From Mermis nigrescens (Eukaryota; Nematoda; Enoplea; Mermithida; Mermithidae): a DNA stretch of 64,000 nucleotides. This document shows, piece after piece, positions 9,501 to 21,200 of the stretch. The translations under genes and the position numbers were made by a program. How positions within the stretch are numbered: the stretch's first letter is position 1; each line of letters begins with the position of its first letter. The notes below the pieces were generated by a model. It was not told the origin of the DNA. It worked only from the letters and a program-made list of their open reading frames with translations, and searched no databases. The stretch is from the NCBI GenBank assembly GCA_036768485.1, contig JAVLUZ010000227.1, forward strand, positions 982,334 to 1,046,333, given 5' to 3'.

Positions 9501-12500
9501 TTTCGCTAAAGTCCCAAACTTTTTAACCTTTTAGAGTCCGCTCTATGATGCAGATGCGCTACAGCAATGCAATCTTAATATGTTTCAAATCTGTAAAATG
9601 TAAGACTGTATGCAAAAAACCAGAGCAAAAGCTCTCCTCTCTATCACGTTGTTAATATCGTTCTGTTATGTTTTGCAAAACATATAAGATTAAAGCGATC
9701 TGCTACAAACATTGATGACACAAGTAATCTAAAGTTCAAATTGTCAAATAGAGAGCCTACAAGGGTGTGGTTTTGAGTGTTTGAAACCTTATTGGAACCG
9801 TAAACCTCAGAAAACCAAGAAACTTTCAGTAGACACCGTAACCTTATATTTGTTTTTTGTTAGATTTGCTTGCTTTCTAGATAACATTAAACAATGTCTA
9901 GCTAAGATGAGTAAAAACCTACTATTGAGCTATAATCCGTATTTTCGTTTTTTTCCGGATTTTTCAAAATTTATTGGTTTTCTCATTTCTACGCTGTTGA
10001 ACTGATGCCCGTGATCTCAGTGATATTTACCCTGCATCGACGTATTTTGGTATACTAAAAATCAGAAACCATGAATCTAGATTCGGGTAATAACAGGAAG
10101 TCAGGGTGTAATATAGTATAGTCATTTGGCAATTTCATTCAATTTTCAACAAGTTAAATTTTACAGTGAATAAAAGTTAGTCATAATATCATACGTTTAC
10201 TCATTTGGACATTTACCTATCCGCAGTTGTTATCGATAGTCCAATAAACGTACACTCAAAGTTTAGTCATGCTGCTAGCATGCTTCTGAGCTATTAAAAA
10301 ATGTTAGAAATCAGTAGTTATATAAAGTTTGATGAAGTACAGTGCAAGTTGTACAGATCAAAAACACATGATATTGTGCATGGATTCAAAAAATTTGTCT
10401 CTAAGCCTCTAAAGATTTATGGCTCTGTAAGTTATAGTAAAAAAATGAAGCAAAGTAAGATGGAGCAGGTAATTTCTGCAAAAGCGCCTAGAATTATCCA
10501 CAGAAACACTTGAATTTTCGCCTAAAAACCCCTAGAAATCAAGAGCTACATTGTTGTGTAATCGTAACACATAGAATCAAGTAAAGAATCCCATAAACCT
10601 GCATTTAATATTTTGAATATGTGCATTGGAGTCATACCAGAATGCTTGTGGAGCTCTAGAAAATTGAAGGAATGCATGAGAGGTCACTAAAGAGCATAGC
10701 CGAGGTTACATATGCTGCCCCATAGATTTTGTTCTCTTTCCAGGAATTAATTTTTTTGCACTCCTTGGAGCCAACGTTCCCAAACGGGAACATCAATATA
10801 AATTTAACCATAAATTTTGATGAACCACTAAATAAAAATGAATAACATACCAAAATGGTCAGAAAACCTCTGCAAGCATGACTGCGTGACATTTGGCTCA
10901 AAAATTTTGTATGTCGATTGACAATATGCAAATTTCTAAACATGACAAACTTTCGCTATTTTTGTATAACTTAAGACAGTATAGCATAGCACATACTCAT
11001 AATTAAGTTTTGAAATTGCTTTCACAGGATAGGCAAACATCTTGTTTTCTCATCCAAAACAAGTCTTATTTAAATTAGATGAGTAGTTGTTTTGCAACAA
11101 AATTTTGAAAATATGTTCCCGATTTGGGAACGTTGGCCACTAACAGGTTAAAACTGATTTTAAATAAAAGTAGACAAAAATGCAAAAAATACTATTTCGC
11201 ACTCGAAGGGCAAATTTTGGGACTTACGAGGGTTGATCAATAGAGGCATTGCTTTTTTAGCAGTAATTGAGCTGCAGCAACGTTTTTCCTATATTTGCAT
11301 TTTAGGGCTTACCTGATGTGATTCCGAATTTCATAATTATTGTTGAATTTTTCCTAGAGATATTCACTTTTAATTAATTGTATCCGGTAATATTGTCCGA
11401 AAATTGAATTATTGGGTAATAGGATGTTATTTGGTACCTAATGCTCACGAATCAAAAATCTACAGAAATTCATGTCTAATTGAGTAAAGTTCATGGAACT
11501 AGTGCCCTTGCTTCCAGCAGTATTAAAAAATGAATTGCAATTTTCAGGACTGGCGTAGCGAACTTTGAAGGTGGGCGGTCCAATGGACATTCAAACTTGT
11601 GATCACCCAAGAAGAAATTCAATCTGTTCATGGTCTAATGGGGGAGACGGGGGAATTAAGGTGCATCCGTTAGCTTTGGTATTGAGGTTAAATTATAGCA
11701 CAGCATAATCAATTTCAGGAGAAGATTTGGAATTGCCGAGGGTCTGCGCCCAGTGGGAGCCCTATTTGTTGACAGATACGCAAAAGCATGATTTAGCTGA
11801 AAACATTAAGCACTCTTTAATCACTTTGAACAAGATACAGAAAACTTTACTAAGTAAATATTATCTAGTGATGAAGGAGGGGTTTACTGCTATAACCCAA
11901 AAATCAAACATCAGTCACACAAGCGAGTTGGCAAGGCTTCAAGACCATCATCGAAGATTAAGGCCTCCAAATCGTACAGAAACGTGATTTTGTAAAACTT
12001 TTCTTGGGATTCTCAGCCCTCTATTGATTGACTTCACACCAAAGAATGTAATAATAATATGCCACTATTACTGCATTCTCTTAAACCAGTTGCAAAAAGT
12101 AATCAAGAAAAATGAAAGGAGTAGGATGTCCAGGGAGTGTTAATTTTGCTTGATAATGCACCACCTCGTAAAGCACGGCTTTCACAGGAAACTTTGGTTG
12201 ATTGCAGGTTACATCAGTTGGATAATTTGCCCTAATCTCCTGATTTTGTAGCATTAAACGTCCTGTCTTCCGGAAATGTATTTATTTATTTATTAACCCT
12301 AGTATGTTTAACTGTTTTTTTTGGAAAGGTTGGGTCACCGACCGCCCCCCTCTCTTAACAAAATCCCAGTTCCGCCACTTTTCAAAAGGAAAGATATTTT
12401 TGCAGAGGATCGTCATTCACTGATGCGTTTGACCGGATGGAGCGTGAATTTCGACGCGTGGAACGCGAATTCGATCGCCTTTGTCACCGGAATTCGCCCG

Positions 12501-14343
12501 TCACTTTTTGGTCTCGTTGGCAGCCGGACGAATCTGCGTTGCTGAGCCAAGAGAACTCGTCGGCTCGTAATCCGATCGTTCACGAAGACGGCAAGACAAA
12601 ATTCAAATTATTGTTCGATGTCTCACGCTTCAGGTACATATTTGAGTTAATCGATAGAAGTTTGACTGTGCAGAGCAGTGCCTCGATCAATTCGTTTAAA
12701 TTTGTGATTTTTTTTAGCATCCTACTTTGTTATTGACTGAATTGATATTGAAATTGCGGACTTAATTTTGTGTAATTTAGAAATGTTCAGTTGGCAGAGC
12801 GAATGACTTTAACAGTTAACCTTTTGCATTACTCCTCACTCTTATCTTATCATTTCAGGATACTAAGATTAAAACTCACCCGTTTCATTCTCTTTATGTA
12901 ACTACACAAAAGCGTGGGTGTTTGGACGATAGATGCGCAGCATGGTCGGTCTGGGATGTCAATTACAGAACTTTTTCCTCATTTCAGTTGTAGCGTAAAC
13001 CTTATAATATGTTGAAACTTTTAATAATGTACAGCTGCTGGTCGAATTCAAGCTTTTTCTCGAAACGATTTCAGAATTTTGTCCGTTTTGGCCTTAATTC
13101 GGCTTTATTTTACTCGAGAGTTTTGAATGTTTCTCACTTCATGCATGGAGGGGGGGCTGGGCTGGACCCTTGAGAATCTGAATGACCCTCAGATCTCTAG
13201 ATTGAGTTCTCGATTCTATCTTTAGCGACTTTGCCCCATCGGACAAAAAGTTTATAGACAAATATGAAAAAAATTTCTTATGCAAAAATGTTATCGACAA
13301 ATAGCAAGTAAAGACCTCTCATTTTTATGTAATTTTTGGCTGGCATAATAGAAACAAAAATTTGAGGGCCTAGTATTTCTGATGACCTTGAGGAAGTCAA
13401 GAAATGGAGAAATATACGAAAAATTATTCTCCATATTCCTCATTTGTTATATCAAAATACTGATATTCATCTATACATTATGTGTTTCGAATTAAATCAG
13501 ATATAGTATGTTTCAAAATTCTTAAGACTTTTACAGTAAGGTGATTCGAAAGCAGTAAAAATTTAGTCTGTGTAAGGGCTTTCATCCGCTTGGCTATCGT
13601 TTATTGCGCGTTATTTGGATCTTAAACCTTGTGCCTTGGCACTCTGGGTCAGTTTTGCTCTTAGAACTGTGAGAGCGCAACTGGCAGCCTCGCCCAGGAA
13701 AAATACTTATACAATCGGGGAGTCGAACTTCGTATCTCTCGCTGTGAAGTGAATGGTAATGCCGATAGACCACTTCGGAAAGCGGCGGCGGCGTTTAAAA
13801 TGTTACATAGCTCATTGTACAATTAGCGAGTCAATTGTTGCGGTCGGCGGATATTAAGAAACTGTTTTTTGCCGATTAGCCGTGTTAATATTTTCGAATC
13901 ACACTGTAAAAATGTCTCAAGAATCTTGTCTTTTCTTAGGGTTTCTAAAAGTTGAAATCGTTAATATATAGCACTGAAAACCAGAAACAGAATAATCGAT
14001 TTATTGTATTTCGATACAGGTTTTCTTAGCGCTTCCGATTAAATAAGTGGTTTTTCCCCATTCTTTCCACTTAAATCACTGTAAGTTTTGGTCTTTTAGC
14101 CCAGAAGAAATTGAAGTAAAGACTTCAAATGGAAAAGTAACTGTGCACGCAAAACATTCGTCGAAGGACAAGGACCGGGAAGCAAAGTATGAATACTTGC
14201 GCGAATTCACGATCCCGGAGCACGTACAGATTAATGAAATGACTTGCAAATATAACGAAGACGGCAGTCTGGTCATTGAAGCGCCATACACGCCTCCAAC
14301 TAAAACGCCGACTCAACAGGACATTCAGATCAAACATGAATAA
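6542..14343 (+). CDS. Small heat-shock protein (HSP20/alpha-crystallin family), three exons
   Basis: ATP-independent holdase chaperone that binds unfolding proteins as oligomers. Exons 2 (12406-12633) and 3 (14100-14343, stop at 14341-14343) are secure. Joined with a putative exon 1 (6542-6561) they give about 163 residues, normal for the family. A charged N-terminal helix (MEREFRRVEREFDRL, about residues 18-32) precedes the alpha-crystallin domain (about 65-145). FDVSRF ends exon 2 and SPEEIEVKTSNGKVTVHAKH continues in exon 3. EYLREFTIP and the DGSLVIEAP strand follow. A C-terminal I-Q-I motif (158-160) matches the IXI oligomer anchor. Splice sites are CAG|GTACAT and TTTTAG|C, phase 2. The closest look is to nematode HSP-25-type proteins. 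Exon 1 was chosen because ATG 6542 to donor 6562 gives the right phase downstream of the promoter; it remains tentative. Confidence 0.85.
6790..6977. mobile_element. 188-bp hAT-like MITE in small HSP intron 1
   Basis: Same family as 3547-3735: CAGGGGCGGATTTAGG at one end and GGATCCGCCACTG at the other. Flanks cttactga and cttactta match at 7 of 8 bases. Confidence 0.88.
7217..7573. mobile_element. MITE of the CAGACATGCACAGCATGG family
   Basis: Starts CAGACATGGACAGCATGGGA and ends near AAGATCATGTATG. A GGCGC-GAA-GCGCC hairpin is at 7406-7418. Other copies or pieces lie near 34099, 42672, 49361, 53916, 58866 and 61045. The target duplication here is weak (5 of 8). Confidence 0.65.
7574..8362. 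other. Small HSP intron 1, no recognisable feature
   Basis: An open frame at 7727-8020 has no recognisable domain, no supporting splice signals and no homologous copy in the window. I treat it as intron sequence. Confidence 0.35.
8363..8814. mobile_element. hAT-like MITE interrupted by a smaller MITE
   Basis: Starts CAGGCCCCATTTTTCGACG and ends TACATACGGCCCTG. The 8-bp duplication gtatagtg is perfect (8355-8362, 8815-8822). The element at 8614-8789 sits inside it. Confidence 0.85.
8614..8789. mobile_element. CAGGCACGTAGCTG-family MITE nested inside 8363-8814
   Basis: Ends CAGGCATGTAGTTGGCCG and AGAGCTACGTGCCTG are inverted. Flanks ccccgcct and ccccgccc agree at 7 of 8 bases. Confidence 0.88.
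8815..10746. other. Small HSP intron 1, largely featureless
   Basis: 8820-9020 resembles decayed repeat (a degenerate hairpin unit near 8840 and a C-rich boundary near 9000). The remainder is AT-rich sequence with no gene, RNA or terminal repeat that I can identify. Confidence 0.4.
10747..11151. mobile_element. piggyBac-like MITE
   Basis: Inverted arms contain CCAACGTTCCCAAACGGGAA near 10771 and, inverted, ATGTTCCCGATTTGGGAACG near 11113-11132. The right end reads, as reverse complement, TTAACCTGTTAGTGGCCAAC. TTAA occurs at both proposed boundaries (10747-10750, 11148-11151), the target of piggyBac elements. The left boundary is less certain because the left arm has extra bases. Confidence 0.6.
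11721..12262 (+). pseudogene. Decayed Tc1/mariner-type transposase
   Basis: Plus-strand frames show mariner-like order. RVCAQWEPYLLTDTQKHDL (about 11742-11798) resembles the 'aRWvPhlLteeqK' segment. A WDS-type segment lies near 12003. LLDNAPPRKARLSQETLVD (about 12148-12206) resembles the 'LLHDNArpHtA' catalytic segment, and SPDFVA follows at about 12234 after a stop. The reading frame shifts and contains stops; the first catalytic GDE region is not recognisable. It is a relic within intron 1 of the small HSP gene. Confidence 0.7.
12406..12633 (+). CDS. Small HSP exon 2
   Basis: Bounded by acceptor TTTTTGCAG (12397-12405) and donor GTACAT at 12634. Encodes the N-terminal charged helix through FDVSRF of the alpha-crystallin domain. 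The exon is clearly more GC-rich than flanking intron. Confidence 0.88.
12634..14099 (+). other. Small HSP intron 2
   Basis: Contains a G-rich repeat fragment near 13140-13200 and a tRNA-like stretch near 13725-13795. No other gene is seen. Ends GTCTTTTAG. Confidence 0.6.
13725..13795 (-). pseudogene. tRNA-like sequence, probably SINE head or tRNA relic
   Basis: On the minus strand it shows a D-arm-like GGTCTATCGGCATTACC and a B-box-like AGTTCGACTCC. The anticodon and acceptor stems do not pair well, so a working tRNA is unlikely. It lies inside intron 2 of the small HSP gene. Confidence 0.45.
14100..14343 (+). CDS. Small HSP exon 3
   Basis: Follows the acceptor GTCTTTTAG (14091-14099) and ends in TAA. 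Encodes the rest of the alpha-crystallin domain from SPEEIEVK and the IQI C-terminal anchor. The last residues are IQIKHE. Confidence 0.92.
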
Positions 14344-14685
14344 TTCGCAATTGATTTTGCAGTTAATTGACTTATTAAACTCGCGATCTGCGCGTTGTTG
14401 TTTTTATTCTTCGATATGATCGCGTGCGAGTGTTCTTGATGTTCAATTTACTCTACTATTCCTACATACATTAGTGTTGTTTAATAAGCTAGTAAAGTGT
14501 AAGGTAATATCCGGTTGCCAAAATCATGTACATATAGTGTTTCACACAAGTAAGCTGACGGATTGCGACAATCCATGGGCAACAGGAAAACTGAGGTGTC
14601 ATGATGTATAAAATTAAAAAATGTTACTAAAAATAGAATATTGGGGGAACAAACCCCCCGCGTATGTGTGACTGCGACCTAAAGC

Positions 14686-14843
14686 CAGGCACTATCTCTG
14701 GAGGAATAGGGGTTCGGATCCCCCAAAATTCAGAAAAATCAGAAAAGTAGGACATTCCAAACGTCATTTTGTGCTGTTTTGGGCTTAGTCCCCCCAAAAT
14801 TAGTGTTGGTCCCCCCAAAATAGGACGGTCAGCTACGTGCCTG
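14686..14843. mobile_element. CAGGCACGTAGCTG-family MITE
   Basis: Starts CAGGCACTATCTCTGGAGG and ends GTCAGCTACGTGCCTG. Flanks cctaaagc and actaaagc match at 7 of 8 bases. Confidence 0.88.
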
Positions 14844-15740
14844 ACTAAAGCATTGATCTGATATGTATAATTATCGTAACTTTCGGCTCACAGTCGACGT
14901 GTTGGGGTTAGAGGGTGTATACCCCACGTGGGCGTGGCGACAGTTATTTTGTTTTTTTTCGCAATTTTATTATGCTAATGGATAGTACTCATGAGAAACA
15001 TTGAAAAATGGTGTTTTTCGCCAAACTATTATTTCTAAGACCATTTTTTGACCTTTAAAAAATCTTGCACTCCCAGAATTTTGGTGCTGCCCAGTGCCCA
15101 CCCAGAAAAGAAAAAGTGACGGTGTAATGGCGGATATAAAACAAAATGACTCATTTGAACGAGCATTTGGATTTCATATATTCAATCACACATGAGCAGC
15201 AAGAAAATTCTGGGAGGGAAGGATGAGTAGAATTGCCAAAAATGTTACTAAAAATAGAATTCTGGGTGTCTACAGTAAACTGGGGGTACAAACCCCCATC
15301 CCCACGCCCATGTGTACATACAATGCAATCTACCTACATATATATGTAGGTAGGTACACACCTTGTTTCATCCAGCTCGCTTTCTTGTGATTGTAATTCG
15401 GATAAATCGGGCTACAAAAATGGTTTAAACTTGATCAAAGGTGCGGCTTGACGATGGCTAACGGCTTCTTCCTATAAGTCGAGACTATAAACTATTTCAC
15501 GAAATCTTGTGCATGAAAATCGTATATCAGCGGGCAGCTACAAAAGTAGTTTCTAGTCACTTTACTGTAGTATAAGTTCGTACAGTTAAACTTCATTTGC
15601 TTATCAATCGATATGCACAGTATAGTGATTACTGCTTCAGTCTAATCCACTTTTGTTGTCGGTTTACATTGACTCATTGTAATCCATGCATGAGGTTTCG
15701 CGAAACAGACAATAGAATATCACAACTGCGGTGTTATAGT
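14844..15740. repeat. Intergenic DNA with two decayed MITEs
   Basis: About 14898-15110 is an inverted copy of the family at 32061 (CACGTGGGCGTGG ... GTGCTGCCCAGTG). About 15190-15315 resembles the CATACATGGGC family (GAGCAGCAAGAAAATTC ... CACGCCCATGTG). The remaining 400 bases hold nothing recognised. Confidence 0.5.
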
Positions 15741-16273
15741 CTGTTTCATTTATCCGAGAGCTTTTTCAGCAAATCTTTTCCGAGGCTACAGTACTCTATC
15801 TTCTCTACTTACTGTAACTCATTTAGAGATCATTGCAGCTACATAGGAAAACAGGGTTTTTCAATAAAATTCCTTACGGCATAATTTATTCCCGTCTTCC
15901 AGCAGATCATGCAATATGCGGATGGAATTCGCGCATTCCGCTTGTCATAAATCGACCATTAAACACAATAAAGTAGCATTTTAAAGATCGCCGAAAACTT
16001 CCGCTTAGCGTAGTGGTAGAATGTCTGGTTGTCATCAAAGCAACGCGGGTTCGATTCCGCTGCAAGGTTTTTATTTAGCGCATTTACTGTAGTATATCAC
16101 AGCACTGTTCAGATGCTTGAATTATGTCTATATGTAAGCACGGTTCAGTGCATCAAAAATGAAAGATGTTGGCCGCTCGCCCCCACTCAACTTTTCTGTC
16201 GAGTTACAGTAAAACACCTAGTTAGGCGTACTGTAGTCTCTTCAAAAAATTAGCTCTCGAATAAATGAAACAG
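15741..16273. repeat. Fold-back element with tRNA-like core
   Basis: Arm 15741-15820 and arm 16201-16273 are inverted copies (shared blocks CTGTTTCATTTAT.CGAGAGCT, CTACAGTAC and TACTGTAACTC). A tRNA-like sequence lies between them. The structure could be an inverted duplication or a MITE that captured a tRNA fragment. Confidence 0.6.
16012..16067 (+). pseudogene. tRNA-like sequence with A and B boxes
   Basis: TAGCGTAGTGGTAGAATG matches an A box with D-loop, and GCGGGTTCGATTCCGC forms a perfect T-arm. The anticodon stem and the acceptor stem pair poorly, so I call it a relic rather than a functional tRNA. An Asp-like TGTCATC loop could be argued. Confidence 0.5.
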
Positions 16274-16903
16274 ATTTTAGTTTAGAAAACTTCTATACAT
16301 AGGCTCTCTAAATTTTTTCAAAAACCTGACTTTAAACGAAATGAACTATAAATGTGTCGCCGACCTTCCGCTTATTGAATTTAAGCCACCGTTGACATTA
16401 GTTTGCGCCGGTGACTGTTGGGTTATATTTTACAGACTTTTTCTACCGTTTTTGCATTCGTATCGTAACTTACATGCGTTATTCCTGCATTGATTCGCAT
16501 GTTTAACGTGAAAAGAAATCAACGGCGATTCATCTATGTACAGTGTCGTTGGTGCACGTCGTGTTTGACTGCAAGGCTTGAAGAGTTGCTTTCGACCAGG
16601 CCCGGTCTTAGGCATGTGCTAAGTGTGCGACCGCACATGGCCCCGGAGCCCCAAGGGGGCCCCCGAGGGCCCCTAAAACACCAAGCAAGGAAAAATTTAG
16701 TGAATAATGGCGGTCGCCATAATCATTCGAACTTGCATTTCTTAACGCTCTCATTCAAAAAATAGACACTAAACGACCTTTCTGTTCATAAAAATTCGAA
16801 AAAATTTTCGGCACTGCTCATCAATTTCTCGTACCAAGTCTGTTTCACACGTGCCTACAGTTTTTCTTGGTTTTTGTTTTTTACAATATGTTCTTATGAT
16901 AAT
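16274..16903. other. Intergenic, nothing recognised
   Basis: A G/C-rich patch near 16600-16690 (GGCCCCGGAGCCCC...) resembles repeat termini but no matching end was found. No gene support. Confidence 0.35.
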
Positions 16904-17236
16904 CAGTGGCGGATCTAGGATTTTCCTAAGGGGGGCGGTACCCCAACTTTACAGGAACACGCAAAAATAGGTCCAAAATATTGTTTCTCACGCGCGAAAA
17001 GCGTTTTTCGGCATTTTACATTTGTATAATTTTACTTAAAATGTCTTTTGACGCAATATTTTTCCAAACCAAATTTTAAAACTTTTGACAATTTTTTGCG
17101 AAAAAAATCACTAGATTTTTCAGGCTTTAACTAATCTGGCGAGAGGCGCCAGAAAATTTGTGAAATTTAGGCGGATGGACGTTTACAAGCTTGATTTCCT
17201 GTTTTCACGCTAAACGTCGAAATTTTTGATTAATAA

Positions 17237-18274
17237 TGTAAATACAGAGGTGTCCTATGTGTACAAAGACGACATAGAACACGTGTATTTGCCTTCGAGA
17301 TTTACCTAGGTACGTAGGTACTTAAGTCTCGCTTAGTGCTGGCCCCGTCGCGCGGCTCTAAGGCTTTCGATCTTTGGACCCTTACAAACCTTACGGCTTC
17401 GATCCCCTCAGCCCTAATATTGCTGGCGCAAGCTATGTCTGATTGATCTCAGCAGCTACGCCCTAAGACCTAAGGCTATACCTAGTCTCGGTAATTGCCG
17501 CGGAGGTCAGTTGACCTATCTCAAGCTCAAGTTGTTATTTAACTTATTTTCAATCAGTGCCTGATTCGAAATGTTTTGGTTCCTAATTTGTGTAGCACGC
17601 TGAACTATGAAAGCAACAACAACGAGCTCTATGCTGATCAATCATCTCTAAAGATTAAATAATAGTTTTGATCAATTTTTAGGCTTGAGACATAAATTAT
17701 GATTTTCGAATGGAAAAAGCTATCATGGAATTTACCTATCAGTCCACTAGATGGGTGGAAATCCTCGGCGAAGGGATGATGGCCGACCAAACCCTCGGTA
17801 TATCCGAAACCACTGGGTTGGTTTTTCTAGGATTTTATTCAACGAATAACACACGGCCTATAGCCGGGAAAACTATCTTATAAAAGAAAAATGACTATGT
17901 ACAGTCGAGAATAACCGACCAACGAAAAACAAAACAAGCCAAAACTAACACGACCTTCAATACATTGGCCTCAATGACCATTACAGTAAATTAAAACAAC
18001 GATCAATTTAACATAATACTGAATTGACTTTTATCTCAGATCGATTACACAAGGCGGTATGGATGAAACAATTACTATTATCATACACTTAGCTCTACGA
18101 TACCGAATTAAGTATCTAAATGTTTTTTATTATTGAAAATTTGGGAAAATAATGGGAAGACCGAAGGCATAGCCCACAGTGCACTATCATAGATAGCTAC
18201 TAGTATTGGCTATGTTATGGCTATTGCGAACTGCTAAGGCATGTTCGCCTAAGCGTGTAACTCTGCCAGTTACA
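17237..18274 (-). repeat. LTR (3' LTR in element orientation)
   Basis: Matches 23417-24452 along its whole length with scattered substitutions and small indels. Begins TGTAAATACAG and ends CAGTTACA. Confidence 0.92.
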
Positions 18275-21200
18275 CTCTTGCGTATAGAAAAAAAATTGTG
18301 CTTGAGAATTGGAGAATTTTTCTTAAAGTACAGCGGCAAATAGCGTCGGCAGCGCTCTACAACTCGGCTCTCTGGCGTCATAGCGCCTCTACTCTGGCGT
18401 CATAGCGCCCTCATCCTGAGCGAGCGTGAAAAACAAATAAAGGAACCAAAAAAAATAACAAATATCGATAGTCGGTCAACGCGTGACCTGGTCCGGCACT
18501 CAGAAATCTCTCGAGCAACATAGCAATGGCGTTAGGAACTATATTGTTGCCGGAGTAATGATGGACTCAGTCTTGGACAGCATAGCATAATATTCGATCA
18601 TGCTGCCCAAGAAGCCTCCTTCAGTCCCCGGGTAATGAGAAAAATTTGATTTAAAAATTTTGTAGATTGGGTGTAAATTAACCCCTTGTCCGTTAAAGAG
18701 TTAAGGTACCATAATAGTAACACCGCTAAATAAACACAAGAAAAATTAAGACATGGAATGATAAGGCAAATTATGCTGAGCAAAAAATTTAAAGTCACTG
18801 ACGAATTAAGATACGAGGTAAAACAAGAAAAAATGGCAAATTATGCGAGATTACGGGGAAAAATACGAGCACCGACACAAGGAAAAATTTACAACAAGAG
18901 AAAAATGACAAGAAGAAAAAATACACAAGGAATAAACGATACACAAGTCCTGGAATCCACATCAGGACGAAAAACGAAAAAATTGACAAAAAGCTGCTGG
19001 TCGAAAGTCGACGCCGTCGCAGAGTTCCAAAAGTTCAGTACGTCGAACTTGTAAATTAATAGTCGTCGCGGTATTTGGCCTTGAGCCATACGATATTCCG
19101 CGACGTCGGTGTTGTTGAAAATATTCTTGATCCGATTCCGGATCGCGACGCGCGCTGTTTGAACGCTCGCGATACTCATATGGCGATTGCCTACGCCCGT
19201 ACAAGATGCTGGCGTGGCGGCGAGTGCGGATCGACGGGTCGATCACCGTCCTCAAAATCGTCATCGTCCTCATGATCGTCCGCGTAACGACGCGGTATGG
19301 TGACGTCGGAGTGAATAGTTGCTCCGGCCGCGTGAAGCCGTACGTTCGTTGTCGAGAAGAGCTCCGCGTGGCTGCTGTTGTTGTTGTGCAACAGGCCACG
19401 GTTTCGGCAAAGTGGTCCCGGTCGAGGTTGTGGCTGATAACCCCCGGTGGCTGGTTGGCTTTGCTCCAACGGTGATTGATACTGGTCCCATTGGCGTTGG
19501 CGGGTGCGACCGGCCCCGATGAGCTCCGCGGTTTGACTGTGGCGGACGGCGGGCGTCGCCAGAGCTGCTGCTGTCGCGAGCGCGACAGATGACCAGCATC
19601 GGCCTGAGAATATGCCTCGGAACGCTCGCGCGATTCCGTGAATTGCTGCTGTTGCCGCGTTTGGGTCTGCGGTCTTGTGTATTGCTGTACGTGCGGTTTT
19701 ATGTGTGTCTGTTGCTGTGCTTGTGATTGCAGACGGTGGTGCGTTTGCGCATAGCGCCGCCGGGATGACTGCGGGTCTTGCCGCCTCGAACCCCTTTGGC
19801 CTAAACGCGCTTTTAATTTAGCTGCAACTTCAGCTTGAACGAGTCGTCTTACTTTGTTGTTTTTCCAAATTTTTCAACCGTCGCAACGTGTGCTCGGATT
19901 TTGTATCGTAAAAACGATTATTCAATTTTGCCTTGTGTTCGTCTTCTGGCATATGACAAACTTCTGAAGTCTCAGCAAGAGAACCGGCCGCGCGTGGCTC
20001 GTCGCACGCCGTGGCATTTCCGTAGCCAAATTCTCACGATCACGCTGCTCGATCGTCATGCGTGTGCGACGCATTGCAATTTGTGCTAATTGTTTCGTAA
20101 GTTGCAAGACAACGTTGTAGACGTTCGTACTCTTCAAGAAATTCTTGCGCCTTGAATAAATTAGAAGGCCTTCAACGCTAGATTCTTGGTCTTTCGCAGT
20201 AACTGTGTTCACATCACGAGGAGATGTTAGGGTTGGCTGCGGTGGGGGCACATTTATGGCGGGTTGATTTATCTGCAGTGTATGTGACATGCCGGACGTT
20301 GAAATTAGTATCGCTGCGATAACTAGAATTATAGTATGTGCCACGTTGTTCATTTGGAAGTACAAAAGGTGTAATTTTGGCGCGATTGGTTATTACCCAA
20401 CGATTATCATAACAATTTTGATAATTAGCACGCAATTTTGGTAATGATTCATTGCGTTTTGCCGAAAATTCGATCGTGAGTGTTTTGCTTCAAACGTTAT
20501 CATTATTCGCATAGTTAGCTGAACGATGTTGACTAGAATTACGATATCGTGATTGAGATCGATGCCTATTCTCGCGAATTCGAACGCGATGGCGAACATT
20601 TTGTCGCTGAAAAAGAACGCGATTGGCTGCGATTGCGCACCATAGAATTGAAGTAGTCCGATCAGCTTGATTATTAAAATTAGCATTATTAGACGTTTCT
20701 TGCCTTTGACGCGTGAAGCATTCCTCATAAATGTGACCTATGCGCTTGCAAAAAGTACAATATTTACGAAGAATTTTCTGGTTTCTCAGCACGCGATAAG
20801 CGATGAAACGTTCGATGACGTGAACGATTTGGATCATTTTGGTTAGATGCACGGAGTATCTTTCGTACTACGCTGCCTACTGGAGCAGCTGTTACCCGTC
20901 ACGTGGCGTTACTGCCTTTTTATCCTCAAATTCTTTATTAGCAAATTCAGCGCTAAGCGCATTGTCTAGAAATTCAGCTAATGATGCTCTAGGCTTTATG
21001 ATACTCTTTCGAAATGTGTGGTAATAAGCCTTGTTTTAGCTGATGTCGCATTAGATTATTGAAATGTGGCGAATCAACTTCAAGATAGGGATCCGATTTA
21101 ATTAACTCTTCGCAAGCGAGAGATAATAAGCTTTAACCGATTCGTTAGGCTGCTGTTTGTGTGACAGAAAACGATTAAAGAGCGCACCGGTGTCCATAGG

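Noticed and set aside
16012..16067. Functional tRNA-Asp
   Set aside because: The T-arm and A box are good, but the anticodon and acceptor stems do not pair.
18758..19054. Lys-rich plus-strand frame within the LTR element
   Set aside because: The element's coding strand is minus, as fixed by the capsid segment and CCHC knuckle; the plus-strand frame is A-rich low complexity.
19319..19599. Several overlapping frames on both strands near 19200-19600
   Set aside because: The segment is GC-rich with few stops, so many frames stay open by chance; only the minus-strand Gln/Arg-rich reading was kept, as a broken gag-like region.
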